Shown here piece by piece: positions 17,925 through 26,049 of a stretch of 64,000 nucleotides of DNA. Location: NCBI GenBank assembly GCA_963829965.1, contig CAWHLK010000027.1:124001-188000 (forward strand), given 5' to 3'. The position numbers and the translations under genes were made by a program. This DNA comes from DASXZH01 sp963829965 (GTDB taxonomy: Bacteria; Armatimonadota; Fimbriimonadia; Fimbriimonadales; Fimbriimonadaceae). A model generated the notes under the pieces. It was not told the origin of the DNA. It ran no database searches and saw nothing but the letters and a program-made list of their open reading frames with translations. The number at the start of each line of letters is the position of its first letter. Positions within the stretch are counted from its first letter, which is position 1.

Positions 17925-19552
17925 TTCAGCCCAGAGATCACACCTTCGTCATCGACGTCGATGTGGGCTGCAGCGGGCGTTTTCCCCATCCCCGGCATCA
18001 GCAGGATGTCTCCACAGACTGCGACGAGGAATCCTGCCCCCGCCGAGACTCGAATCTCCCTCACGTGAAGGTCGAAGTTCTTGGGCGCTCCTACGAGGCG
18101 GACGTCGTCGCTCAAGCTTTTTTGAGTCTTCGCAACGCAGATCGGCAGCGCCGCAAAACCGTGGTCGCCGATCCATTCGATCCGCTTCTCCGTCGCTTTG
18201 GAGAAAGAGACAGACTCCCCACCATACACCCTTTGAACCAACTTTTCGAGTTTGAGCCTCACCGGGTCCGAAGGGTGATAGACATTCTCGAACAGGGACG
18301 TCTTTCCCGCCAAGCAGGCAACGTTCGCTGCGAGTTCCTCGCAACCAGAACCGCCTGAATGCCACGGGTCGCAGACGACCGCGCCGACACCGCGACTGGC
18401 GGCGTATCCGCAGACGGCCTCAAGATCTTCCGCGGTGTCATCTTCGAACTTGTTGACTGCCACGAGGACGGGCGGTCCGTAAGAAGCCAAATGCCGGATG
18501 TGTTGGCCAAGATTCTCAAATCCCCTTTGAAGATCTCCGCTTCCGTGGTGTTTCAGGGCGCGGACGGTAGCCACCAAAACGATGGCGTCCGGATGGGTTC
18601 CAAGCTTGGGGCAGACGATGTTCAAAAACTTCTCGCCGCCTAGATCGGAGCCAAAACCTCCTTCTGTCACCAAATAATCTGCGATCGCCAAGCCGCACTT
18701 GGTGGCAAGCAGCGAGGAACACCCGTGGGCAATATTACCAAACGGGCCGCCGTGAATCAACGCCGGACCGCCTTCCATCGTTTGGACGAGGTTTGGCCGG
18801 ATGGCGTCCCGAAGGAGAGCTGCCATAGCTCCCCCAGCCTGCAAGTCTCCCGCAGTGATGGGTTTGCCGGACGGCCCGAGGGCAACGATGATCCGGGCGA
18901 GCCTATCCTTCAGATCGTGTAAGGAATCGGCAAGGCAAAGTGCAGCCATGACTTCACTGGCAGGAGTGATGACAAATCCATCCGAACGCAAGGGACCATT
19001 TCCCTGACCAAGTCCCACGACGATTTCTCTTAGAGCGCGGTCAATCATGTCCACCGCGCGCGGCCACCAGATTCTTTGAGCGTCGATCCCGAGAGGGTTG
19101 CCCTCGTGCAGAGAAGTGTCCAGCATCGCGGAAAGCAAGCCATGGGCGGCCGTGATGGCGGGAAAATCGCCGTTAAAGAAGAGATTGATCTCCTCCATGG
19201 GGAGGACCTGACTGTATCCACCGCCGCAGGCGCCTCCTTTGATGCCGAAAACCGGCCCGATTGCCGGCTCTCTCAAGGCGGGGATCGCCATTTTGCCCAA
19301 GCGGTTGAGTCCTTGGGCCAGCCCTATTGAAACGGTCGTCTTCCCTTCCCCGGCCGGCGTGGGGTTGATCGCCGTCACCAGAATCAACTTGCCGTTCTTC
19401 GGCAACTGGAACATTCGGTTCACCGCAGGCATCGAAAGTTTGGCCTTAAATCGTCCTAACGGTTCGAACTCGAGGGGTTCAAGACCTGCGCGGCATCCGA
19501 TAGTCTCAATGGGGATCAGCTTTGCTTGCTGGGCAACTTCCAGGTTCGTCAT
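17921..19552 (-). CDS. fhs: Formate--tetrahydrofolate ligase
   Basis: A 543-residue enzyme (family about 555) that makes 10-formyl-THF from formate, THF and ATP, feeding purine synthesis and one-carbon metabolism. The P-loop TPAGEGKTT is at about residue 65. Other family blocks are KGGACGGGYSQVLPMEEINL, FTGDFxAI-like FNGDFPAITAAH, GFVITPASEVMAALCL and VTEGGFGSDLGGEKF. I start it at the ATG at 19552 (MTNLEVAQQAKL); the open frame continues upstream for 99 codons, but that part lies antisense to the bioY 5' region and is unlike Fhs. The gene is intact. Confidence 0.95.
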   Translation of the reverse strand: MTNLEVAQQAKLIPIETIGCRAGLEPLEFEPLGRFKAKLSMPAVNRMFQLPKNGKLILVTAINPTPAGEGKTTVSIGLAQGLNRLGKMAIPALREPAIGPVFGIKGGACGGGYSQVLPMEEINLFFNGDFPAITAAHGLLSAMLDTSLHEGNPLGIDAQRIWWPRAVDMIDRALREIVVGLGQGNGPLRSDGFVITPASEVMAALCLADSLHDLKDRLARIIVALGPSGKPITAGDLQAGGAMAALLRDAIRPNLVQTMEGGPALIHGGPFGNIAHGCSSLLATKCGLAIADYLVTEGGFGSDLGGEKFLNIVCPKLGTHPDAIVLVATVRALKHHGSGDLQRGFENLGQHIRHLASYGPPVLVAVNKFEDDTAEDLEAVCGYAASRGVGAVVCDPWHSGGSGCEELAANVACLAGKTSLFENVYHPSDPVRLKLEKLVQRVYGGESVSFSKATEKRIEWIGDHGFAALPICVAKTQKSLSDDVRLVGAPKNFDLHVREIRVSAGAGFLVAVCGDILLMPGMGKTPAAAHIDVDDEGVISGLN

Positions 19553-19706
19553 TTCTGCACTCTTATTCAAAGGTACGGTCTGGTGCCCCTTGAATTCTGT
19601 CGCGCTTTTGCAGTCCAAGAAACAGCGGCTGAAGGCGAATGCAAAGTGAGGGTGTGGCTTTGTCCAAGAAAACTCCCTCAACTCCAGGACCGTTCGGGAA
19701 TCCATA

Positions 19707-20303
19707 ATGAATCCAATGGCAACTCCCAACACCCTCGTCGCAACGAGACCGATCGCTCTCGAACTGTTTCGTTCTGACGGCGCGGCACGGAAAATCGCGC
19801 TGGTCGCATCCGGAACTCTTGTAACGGCGCTTGGCGCCCAGCTTTCCATTCACACGGTTCCTGTACCGCTAACATTGCAGACCCTCGCCGTTTTATTGGC
19901 CGGTCTGGCTTTGGGCCCGAGGCTGGGGGCAATGAGCCAGATTGCCTATTTGGGCTTGGGAGCGTGCGGACTGCCCGTCTTTCAGTCTTGGACGGGAGGC
20001 CCTGCGGCACTTTTAGGTCCAACGGGTGGCTATCTATGGGCGTTTCCATTCGCCGCTTTTGTCGCCGGATATCTGGCGGAAAAGGGCTGGGACCGGTTTG
20101 TTGTAACTTCGGTTGCGGCGATGCTCATTGCGCAGATCCTCATCCTTCTCTGCGGCACCGTGTGGCTCTCGGTTTATGTTGGCAGCATGAAGGCCGCCCT
20201 CATCTCCGGCTTTGTTCCTTTCGTTGGTCCCGAGCTAGTCAAGGCCTTAGCAGTTGCGTTCCTGATGCCAGGCGTTTGGAAGATGCTTAAGACGCCCAAG
20301 TAA
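19707..20303 (+). CDS. bioY: BioY-type biotin transporter S component
   Basis: A 198-residue integral membrane protein with about six hydrophobic segments. It carries the BioY hallmarks: PVPLTLQTLAVLLAG, LGPRLGA, LGLGACGLPVF and GPTGGYLWAFPFAAF. It captures biotin as a solitary permease or with an ECF energising module, which is not in this window. It is divergent from fhs (154 bp between starts). Its stop is 6 bp from the corrected stop of the convergent NagB-like gene. Confidence 0.92.
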   Translation: MNPMATPNTLVATRPIALELFRSDGAARKIALVASGTLVTALGAQLSIHTVPVPLTLQTLAVLLAGLALGPRLGAMSQIAYLGLGACGLPVFQSWTGGPAALLGPTGGYLWAFPFAAFVAGYLAEKGWDRFVVTSVAAMLIAQILILLCGTVWLSVYVGSMKAALISGFVPFVGPELVKALAVAFLMPGVWKMLKTPK

Positions 20304-20309
20304 CCACGG

Positions 20310-20968
20310 TTAGATTGGGATGATCCCGTAGGCCAGGAAGGCGACGTTGGCCCCGTGCGCAGGTGACTAAGGGCTTCTTGTTTCTGGCCATTGTCGGCGA
20401 AGATCAGAACGAGCCTACTGTCGAACAGATTGTCGCATCCCAGGGTGATCCCCTGGCTCGGCGGTTCTTCCAGGTTCGAAACCATCTGGTGCTGACGGGT
20501 TATTGGCTCAAGCTCAACAACATTGACCCCGTGTAAAAACTCTGATGAGGGTTCGTTAAGGCCGATGTGCCCGTTCTTGCCAATGCCTAGGACGCAAAGG
20601 TCGGGCTTTCCGCGATTCTCATACTCGGCCTCAAAATGATCGCGGGCGTCTTCGGCGGTCGAGCGTCCGGTTTCATAGCGAAGGAACTTCTGTGGATCGC
20701 AGCCCCATGGAACGATTACGTGATCGCGGAGGTAGGCCGCGCAAGTTCCATCGGACCATTCGGGCAATCCCCACCACTCATCAAGGCACGTGATACGGAG
20801 TTCGGAACATTCGACGTTTTGCGCCGCGAACGCTGCATAAAGGCCGGTTGGAGATGCCCCCGTCGCAAGAACCAGGTGGGCATCGGGGTTTGCACGGACA
20901 GTCGTTACCAGGACCCCAAGGCCAGCGAGATTCGCCTGCTCCGCACTCTTGCACTCAATCCAATTCAT
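20310..20968 (-). CDS. Glucosamine-6-phosphate deaminase-like isomerase (NagB/6PGL fold; 3' frameshift)
   Basis: NagB/RpiA-like fold: VLATGASPTGLYAA (phosphate-binding loop), ITCLDEWWGL, CVLGIGKNGHIGLNEP with the catalytic-site Asn-Gly-His, and ITLGCDNLFDS. Start is the ATG at 20968, overlapping the ROK stop by 14 bp. Without correction the frame would run on to 20174, antisense to bioY. One indel near 20365 instead gives GANVAFLAYGIIPI and a stop at 20310, beside the bioY stop. That tail is not a typical NagB end, so the exact C-terminus remains uncertain. It probably converts an amino-sugar 6-phosphate to the ketose, acting after the ROK kinase and GH4 enzyme. Confidence 0.75.
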
Positions 20969-21821
20969 ATAGGGTTCCACTTGCCAGAGCGGCGGCGCCG
21001 TAGACCCCTGCATCAGCGCCCAAGTGGGCGACCATGACCCGCATGGGAGAGAGAAGAAGCGGCGCCTCTGGTGGCAAAAGTGCTGTTCGGGGAACAAGCG
21101 CTTCCCCATAACGAGCGATTATCCCGCCGCCCAAGAGGATAGTGCAGGGCCGATAGGCGTGCGCAAAAATCCGGGTCGCGATATCGATCTTCGCCCTAGT
21201 TTGGCTAAGGATCGGGATCGGGTCTCCATTCTTGGTTAAATCGGCGAAATCTTGAAATCCGAGTCCCCGCGCAAGCTCGTTTAACGCCATGCCCGAAGTT
21301 TCCGCCTCCAGGCATCCGCGAATGCCGCAGTAGCACGGCCGGCCCTCCGACTGCACCAAGACGTGGCCGATCTCCGGGTGTTCGCCTCCGCACCCCTTTA
21401 GCAAGCGGTTGCCATCCCAAAAGGCTCCGCCAACCCCGGTGCCGAAGGTCAGCATCAGGGCCGATTCGTTTCGGGTTTCCTTTAACGCGCCAGACCAAAG
21501 CTCGCCCAAGAGGGCAGCGTCGGCATCGTTGATTATGGAGACCGGGATTTTGAGAGCCTCGGCCAAGCGCGGCACAAGCGGGGCATCAAACCAACCGCCC
21601 AGTGTGAAATCGTTTTTGACCAGCCCCCGAGATTCGTCGAGCGGGCCGGTGCATCCCACGCCGAGGGCTTCGGCTCCGCGCGATTTCGACCACTCCACGA
21701 TGTGCTTGGCTGTCAGTTCAAAGTCGGAAATCGGTTCTACATGCCGCTCCAGCAACTGTTCGTCTTGGAAGAGTCCAAAGGCCACCTTCGTGGCGCCAAT
21801 ATCGATTCCAACGGTTCTCAT
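20955..21821 (-). CDS. ROK-family sugar kinase
   Basis: A 288-residue ROK protein with the N-terminal ATP site GIDIGATKVAFGLF, the TFGTGVGGAF loop, and GGEHPEIGH followed by the zinc cluster CYCGIRGCLE. There is no N-terminal HTH, so it is a kinase rather than a repressor, probably for glucose, GlcNAc or a related hexose. It is the middle gene of a GH4-ROK-NagB-like operon: 7 bp after the GH4 stop and overlapping the next start. Confidence 0.88.
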   Translation of the reverse strand: MRTVGIDIGATKVAFGLFQDEQLLERHVEPISDFELTAKHIVEWSKSRGAEALGVGCTGPLDESRGLVKNDFTLGGWFDAPLVPRLAEALKIPVSIINDADAALLGELWSGALKETRNESALMLTFGTGVGGAFWDGNRLLKGCGGEHPEIGHVLVQSEGRPCYCGIRGCLEAETSGMALNELARGLGFQDFADLTKNGDPIPILSQTRAKIDIATRIFAHAYRPCTILLGGGIIARYGEALVPRTALLPPEAPLLLSPMRVMVAHLGADAGVYGAAALASGTLYELD

Positions 21822-21828
21822 TCGGAGT

Positions 21829-23178
21829 CTAGTGGATTGGGGGCAAGAGATCTTTCTGAAGGACCAGGAGCTCGTCCATCATCATGACCGCTCGACGGTA
21901 ACTGTCGACCGTTGGCTCGAGAAGAATGGCCTGAAGCAGTTTCTCCTTGGACTCCTCAGAATACGCTTCAACCAAGAGCTTTTGGATGGAGGCTTGGGTT
22001 CGAATCATCGCCGCAATGCCTTCCGGAAGCTCCTTCATCGGTCGCGATTTCCAGCCATGCTCGTCTGCGGTTGCAGGGACCTCGACAACCAGATCGTCGG
22101 GCAGACCGGGGATAGCTCCCTTATTCGGGATATTGACGGCGTCGAGTTCGTTGCGAATGCCGCAGCCGAGAGATTCCATGATGGGCTGGGCCAACTCATT
22201 GGAATACTCGATGGCCCCACGTTCGATTCCTGCGTCCTGCTCCCTGGGTCTCCTAAGGGGGCGATCCCCACGCACGGAGCTGATCGTGTAGCAGAACTCG
22301 GGGGCAACCCCGGTTTGCCAGGGCTCGCCTTCCATGGGGTCTTGATACCAGAGAACATTGCTCGCGTAGAACTCATCGGCCCAGCCGATGTATTCGCCGG
22401 TGTGGTTGGCGCCGGGGGACGGCCAGAGCCCGAATCGGCGGAAAAGGACCCTGGCAAGGCCGATTTCGTGCCAATCGTAAAGAGGATCTATTTGGCGCTC
22501 AACCTCGCGAAGGCGGGGGTAAAGGTCTTCGCCGGTGGAACGCAACCGGATGGATTCGAAGAACGTAAAGTGGTTGATCCCACACGCGGAGTATTCAACT
22601 TCGTCTTTGTTCAGTTCGAGAAGGGCGCATAGTTGTCCAAGCCCCATCCACACGCCGTGGCAGAGGCCGACCACAGGCACGGTTGTCAAGCGCGTTACCG
22701 CCTCGCACAGCTTGTGCATGGGATTCGTGTAGTTCAGCAGTACGGCATCGGGAGCAACCTCGCTCATCGCGTTGGCGATCTCAAGAATCGGTTTCATGTT
22801 GCGCAGGGCATGGAAGAGGCTGCCCGGCCCGCCGTTCTCCCCATAGATTTGTTTGAAGCCATATTTGCGCGGGATGTGGAAATCCATTGCCCAGTAGACA
22901 TCGCGGCTGATCTCAATGGCATCGACAACAAACCTCGATCCTTCGATTGCGGTCTTCAGGTCGGTGGTGGAAGAGATTTTGACTTCCCGTTTAAGCTCGG
23001 ATGCCACCCAGTGCGCATAGGCCTCTGCGTGATCGAGCGCGGACCGATCGATATCCATGAGCGCCAGTTCCAGATCCTGTCCGCAAAGAGGATCGCTCAA
23101 CAGAACGTCCCGAATGCTGGCAGGGCCAAAGGATCGACTTCCTGCACCGACAAGCGCCACTTTGAGTTTGGAAGGCAT
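21829..23178 (-). CDS. NAD-dependent family 4 glycoside hydrolase
   Basis: A 449-residue GH4 enzyme. These use NAD+ and a divalent metal (Cys and His ligands) and an unusual redox elimination mechanism. Visible are the Rossmann start VALVGAGSRSFGP, IYGENGGPGSLFHALR, the NYTNPM block, GLCHGVW with the metal-binding Cys and His, and ACGINHFTF with the second metal-binding His. The CHG form leaves alpha-glucosidase, alpha-galactosidase and alpha-glucuronidase-type activities open. It opens the operon with the ROK kinase and the NagB-like gene. Intact. Confidence 0.9.
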   Translation of the reverse strand: MPSKLKVALVGAGSRSFGPASIRDVLLSDPLCGQDLELALMDIDRSALDHAEAYAHWVASELKREVKISSTTDLKTAIEGSRFVVDAIEISRDVYWAMDFHIPRKYGFKQIYGENGGPGSLFHALRNMKPILEIANAMSEVAPDAVLLNYTNPMHKLCEAVTRLTTVPVVGLCHGVWMGLGQLCALLELNKDEVEYSACGINHFTFFESIRLRSTGEDLYPRLREVERQIDPLYDWHEIGLARVLFRRFGLWPSPGANHTGEYIGWADEFYASNVLWYQDPMEGEPWQTGVAPEFCYTISSVRGDRPLRRPREQDAGIERGAIEYSNELAQPIMESLGCGIRNELDAVNIPNKGAIPGLPDDLVVEVPATADEHGWKSRPMKELPEGIAAMIRTQASIQKLLVEAYSEESKEKLLQAILLEPTVDSYRRAVMMMDELLVLQKDLLPPIH

Positions 23179-23239
23179 GGGGCACTACTTTACCTAAGGG
23201 GGTAGCCAGCGATTGACGATGCGATTGCCCCGCTGTATC

Positions 23240-23255
23240 GCCGCTTGTGAGCGGC
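23240..23255. repeat. Small hairpin in the divergent promoter region of the GH4 operon
   Basis: Six-base-pair inverted repeat GCCGCT-TGTG-AGCGGC about 65 bp upstream of the GH4 start. It could be an operator half-site pair or a leader hairpin. Evidence is the symmetry alone. Confidence 0.3.
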
Positions 23256-23317
23256 TCATCTATACTTGAGCGGAGCCAACATGCATGATGAGCGCCGCAC
23301 CCTAAAATTTCGCTCCC

Positions 23318-23536
23318 GTGGCAGGGCGTGTTGCGATCCCGTTAACGGTCTCGGTCCTACTCGTTGCGGTTGTATCGGCCTGGCATCTAAAACTCGGACT
23401 AAGCCTGGCGGATGAAGGGTTTCTCTGGTACGGTGCCATCCGCGGTAGCGAAGGTGTATTTCTACCCGGGACGGTCTTTTTTAAGCAGCTGGCGGCCCGA
23501 AAACATTTGGGTGATACAGGGGGGCGAGTTCCCTGA
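23318..23536 (+). pseudogene. N-terminal stub of a membrane glycosyltransferase-like protein
   Basis: A 72-codon GTG-started frame. It has one hydrophobic helix (IPLTVSVLLVAVVSAW) followed by LGLSLADEGFLWYGAIR, which I recognise as the usual start of multi-spanning ArnT/PMT-like or O-antigen membrane proteins of about 500 residues. After about codon 55 it runs into the 3' end of a convergent methyltransferase gene and has no continuation in any frame. It marks the left edge of the glycan island. Confidence 0.55.
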
Positions 23537-24234
23537 TTCTATCCGCCTCAGCCATAAATTGCGAGTTTTCGTAGCGTAGGATCTGAGCAGGACGCTCGGA
23601 ACTCGCCGTGGTAAAAACCGAGAGGCAATCGATTAGTTCCGGCTGTCCCCAGTTCACTGTTTCCTGCGAAATGCACTGGAGGCCTGCCTCAGCGCAGAGC
23701 GCGGCGAACTTCTCGGCCGACATGTTTATCTCGCGTCTGTGGGGGTTTAGAGTTCCAGGCGGGACGGCAGCGAAATTGGAGTGATGGATGAAACCGACCC
23801 CGGCGGGGGTGAATTTGAGCGCGATCTGCTGCAAATAGCCAGCCAGAATATGCTCGTCCACGTGGACCATCGAGTCGAAGCTGAACACGAAGTCAACGCT
23901 ATTATTTTCAATGGCAGAGAGTGACATGCCGTCGTTCTTCAAAAATGACGCTTGCGGGTAGTTGGCAAATCGCGCCTTCGAGGCGGCCACGCACTCCTCG
24001 GACAAGTCAATTCCAATGAGCCTCTCACAATTACCAAGAAGGTACCGAGTCCATCTGCCGTAACCCGGCGCTATTTCAAGGATAGTCTCAACGGGAAGAT
24101 ATCCGCCAATCCGGGAAAAGACGGCTCCGTACCAGTGGGCTGCGGAGCCCCCAGACGCGGGACCACTCTTCGCCGGATTCCGACCAGTCATAGGTGCCAT
24201 CCCAAATTTCAGCGTTCCAATCGAGGCTAGGCAT
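23481..24234 (-). CDS. SAM-dependent methyltransferase (one frameshift)
   Basis: Start at ATG 24234 (MPSLDWNAEIWDGTYDWS, then GEEWSRVWG). The frame changes near 24155, and the protein continues as GSAAHWYGAVFSRIGGYLP with the class I SAM motif EIAPGYGRWTRYLL and SFDSMVHVD. It is about 250 residues. Proteins of this type are common in polysaccharide and O-antigen loci and methylate a sugar or a carrier-linked intermediate. It is the first gene inside the left edge of the island, convergent with the membrane-protein stub. Confidence 0.72.
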
Positions 24235-24419
24235 AGTCGGAAGGTTACCCCCAGAGGCCGCCAGCGACGTACCGCAACCTGAGAAAGTCTGCCCCCGAAG
24301 AGGCCAACGTACAGGTGGTCTTTCGTGATTGTCTGCGCTACGCACGAAAGTGGCAAAGGGCCACCGCGCCCACCTGGTAGCAACCTTCACCCGCGAATAG
24401 TGAATACTGATAGCTGGAC

Positions 24420-25295
24420 ATGACCTACTCGTCGGAATACGCAAAGATTGTTGTCTTCCTCAACATAACGCTTCCGACTAGGACATACGCGGCTACTGGA
24501 TTCATTCTGGGGGTTACTGATCGTTCGACGCACTACGTTACTCTCTTGGTGGCTACGAACAGGCACTCAATTCCCGAGGACGCTCTTAATTGTCGAGGTC
24601 TATTATTGCCGCCAGGGCAGAACGCAGGGGTGCACGATCCCTTGGGACCGCTGGATCCGTAGCGAGGCTGACGATCTAGCCGTGTCAGTTTTGGCGGTCG
24701 TTGATGACGCCAGTAGCATGATAAGCTATTTGCCCTTAGCCGCATGCCTCAGAGCGGAAGAGCTGGGCCCGGCGCGCCGAAACTGGTGCCGACTGTAGCA
24801 TCTCAAGCCAACTATGGTTTGGGGAGCGACGTTTTCGTGATTGGGCGACTTTTGGCCTTCGACCACGATGGCACGAACATGAGGACGGTGATGAGGTTTG
24901 GCAATATTAGCATGCTGCCAGCGGACATTCCCATAGGGGGGGAAATTCAGTATGGATTCTTTGTAGAAATGCGCTCATCCTCGGGGCTTAGCGGATCGCC
25001 CGTGTTTGTATGGGATGACGCGAAGCATGCGGCATACGACCAGTGGCAGTCGCCGTGCCTTCCAGTTTTTCCTAAATTGCTGGGCATAGAGTGCGGCAAT
25101 GTCGAGCCCGTCACAGGGTCTGCATCGCGGGATCCCGCGATACAGGGCTTTGTAAGATCTCTTGAGATAAGGGCGAATGTTGGTCAGACGCTTGTTGTGC
25201 CGGCTTGGCGCCTATTGGAGTTTCTCGTTTCCGCTAGTGTGGTCGAGTGGCTCCGGGACTCGTTGCAAAGAGCCGATCTAAGGATGAAGCCGTAG
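24420..25295 (+). CDS. Trypsin-like serine protease domain protein (two frameshifts)
   Basis: Three segments in different frames fit one trypsin-fold protein of about 290 residues. The first (24420-~24600) has ATGFILGV, then YVTLLVATNRHSI with the His. The second (~24610-24770) has WIRSEADDLAVSVLAVVDD with the Asp. The third (24744 frame, from ~24770) has GSDVFVIGRL, MRFGNISMLP and SSSGLSGSPVFVW with the Ser. The His, Asp and Ser are all present and in order, so the ancestral protein was a complete peptidase-like domain. No signal peptide is seen, so it may act in the cytoplasm. A link to the glycan genes is only positional. Confidence 0.65.
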
Positions 25296-25315
25296 CAGCC
25301 CGCAGGCGCGGGATA

Positions 25316-25573
25316 TTAAAGGTCTGGGCCCGCGTCTACCGCAATAAAATCCCAGCGGGGCTTAGTGGGTGTCATTTTACCGTCCGGAAAGGTTGCCGGG
25401 GGCTGGATCCGCCTTAGTAGCACCCACGCCTTTTCTCGGCCTATCTGCGTTATGTCGGAAATGTTGGCTGGCGTTATGTAGAGCGGACCGTCTAGGTGAG
25501 GGGACTCTACCACGTCGCCGCTGAACTCCGCAATTTCGAGGCTAGATAACCGTATCCACCCATTAGTACGCAT
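25316..25573 (-). CDS. Small hypothetical protein
   Basis: An 85-residue frame with a good Shine-Dalgarno (AAGGTGAG immediately before the ATG at 25573). The sequence is balanced, with alternating hydrophobic stretches (PLYITPANISDITQIG, KAWVLLRRI). No family is recognised. It is convergent with the protease gene. Confidence 0.45.
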   Translation of the reverse strand: MRTNGWIRLSSLEIAEFSGDVVESPHLDGPLYITPANISDITQIGREKAWVLLRRIQPPATFPDGKMTPTKPRWDFIAVDAGPDL

Positions 25574-26049
25574 CTCACCTTATTTTACCCCGTCGGGGTT
25601 CGTTCGGCCTGACGTGGCAGAGACCGCAGAAAGCGCGGCTCGTCCCTCTGCTTTGCCCGGGTGGCCTTGGGGGAGGGGGGTCGGTAGGATGACGGATCGC
25701 GATCGTAATGGCGGCCTGATTCACCTCCCTGGTACCTGATTGAAAAGCGTGCCCTTTCGCTCATGAACGGGAACCAAGGAGGCGGTCTGGTGAGATGGCG
25801 GCTCCTAGTCCAGGGAAGTTTTAACCAGTTCTTAAAATGCCCGGCGTACTCAAGCCTCTTCCGCAGCAGTCTGGTCCGTTTGCCCAATACCTGACCGTGG
25901 CGGGCCGTTCAGTCTGTTTTTTGCGATTAAATGCCCCTTTAGGGCCGCAAGTGTGAGCCGATAATATTACTGGGCTGAGGCCCTTTGGCAGAATCCAGCT
26001 GAGAGCGGCCAAGAGAGGCCAAAGAGCCGCGTTTGGTCTACTATCCAAT
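25574..26049. other. 476-bp gap without a credible gene
   Basis: Only short, overlapping, low-quality frames occur on the minus strand. I see no RNA gene, repeat or strong hairpin. It presumably holds the promoters of the divergent neighbours. Confidence 0.4.

Noticed and set aside
19553..19849. Upstream extension of formate-THF ligase and a 96-codon frame on the same stretch
   Set aside because: Part overlaps the 5' end of bioY in antisense and none resembles Fhs; the ATG at 19552 gives the family length.
20174..20309. Uncorrected C-terminal continuation of the NagB-like protein
   Set aside because: It runs antisense through bioY. One indel gives a stop beside the bioY stop instead, which is the more usual convergent layout.
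21409..22632. A 407-codon plus-strand open frame
   Set aside because: It lies antisense to the ROK and GH4 genes, both of which carry unmistakable motifs.
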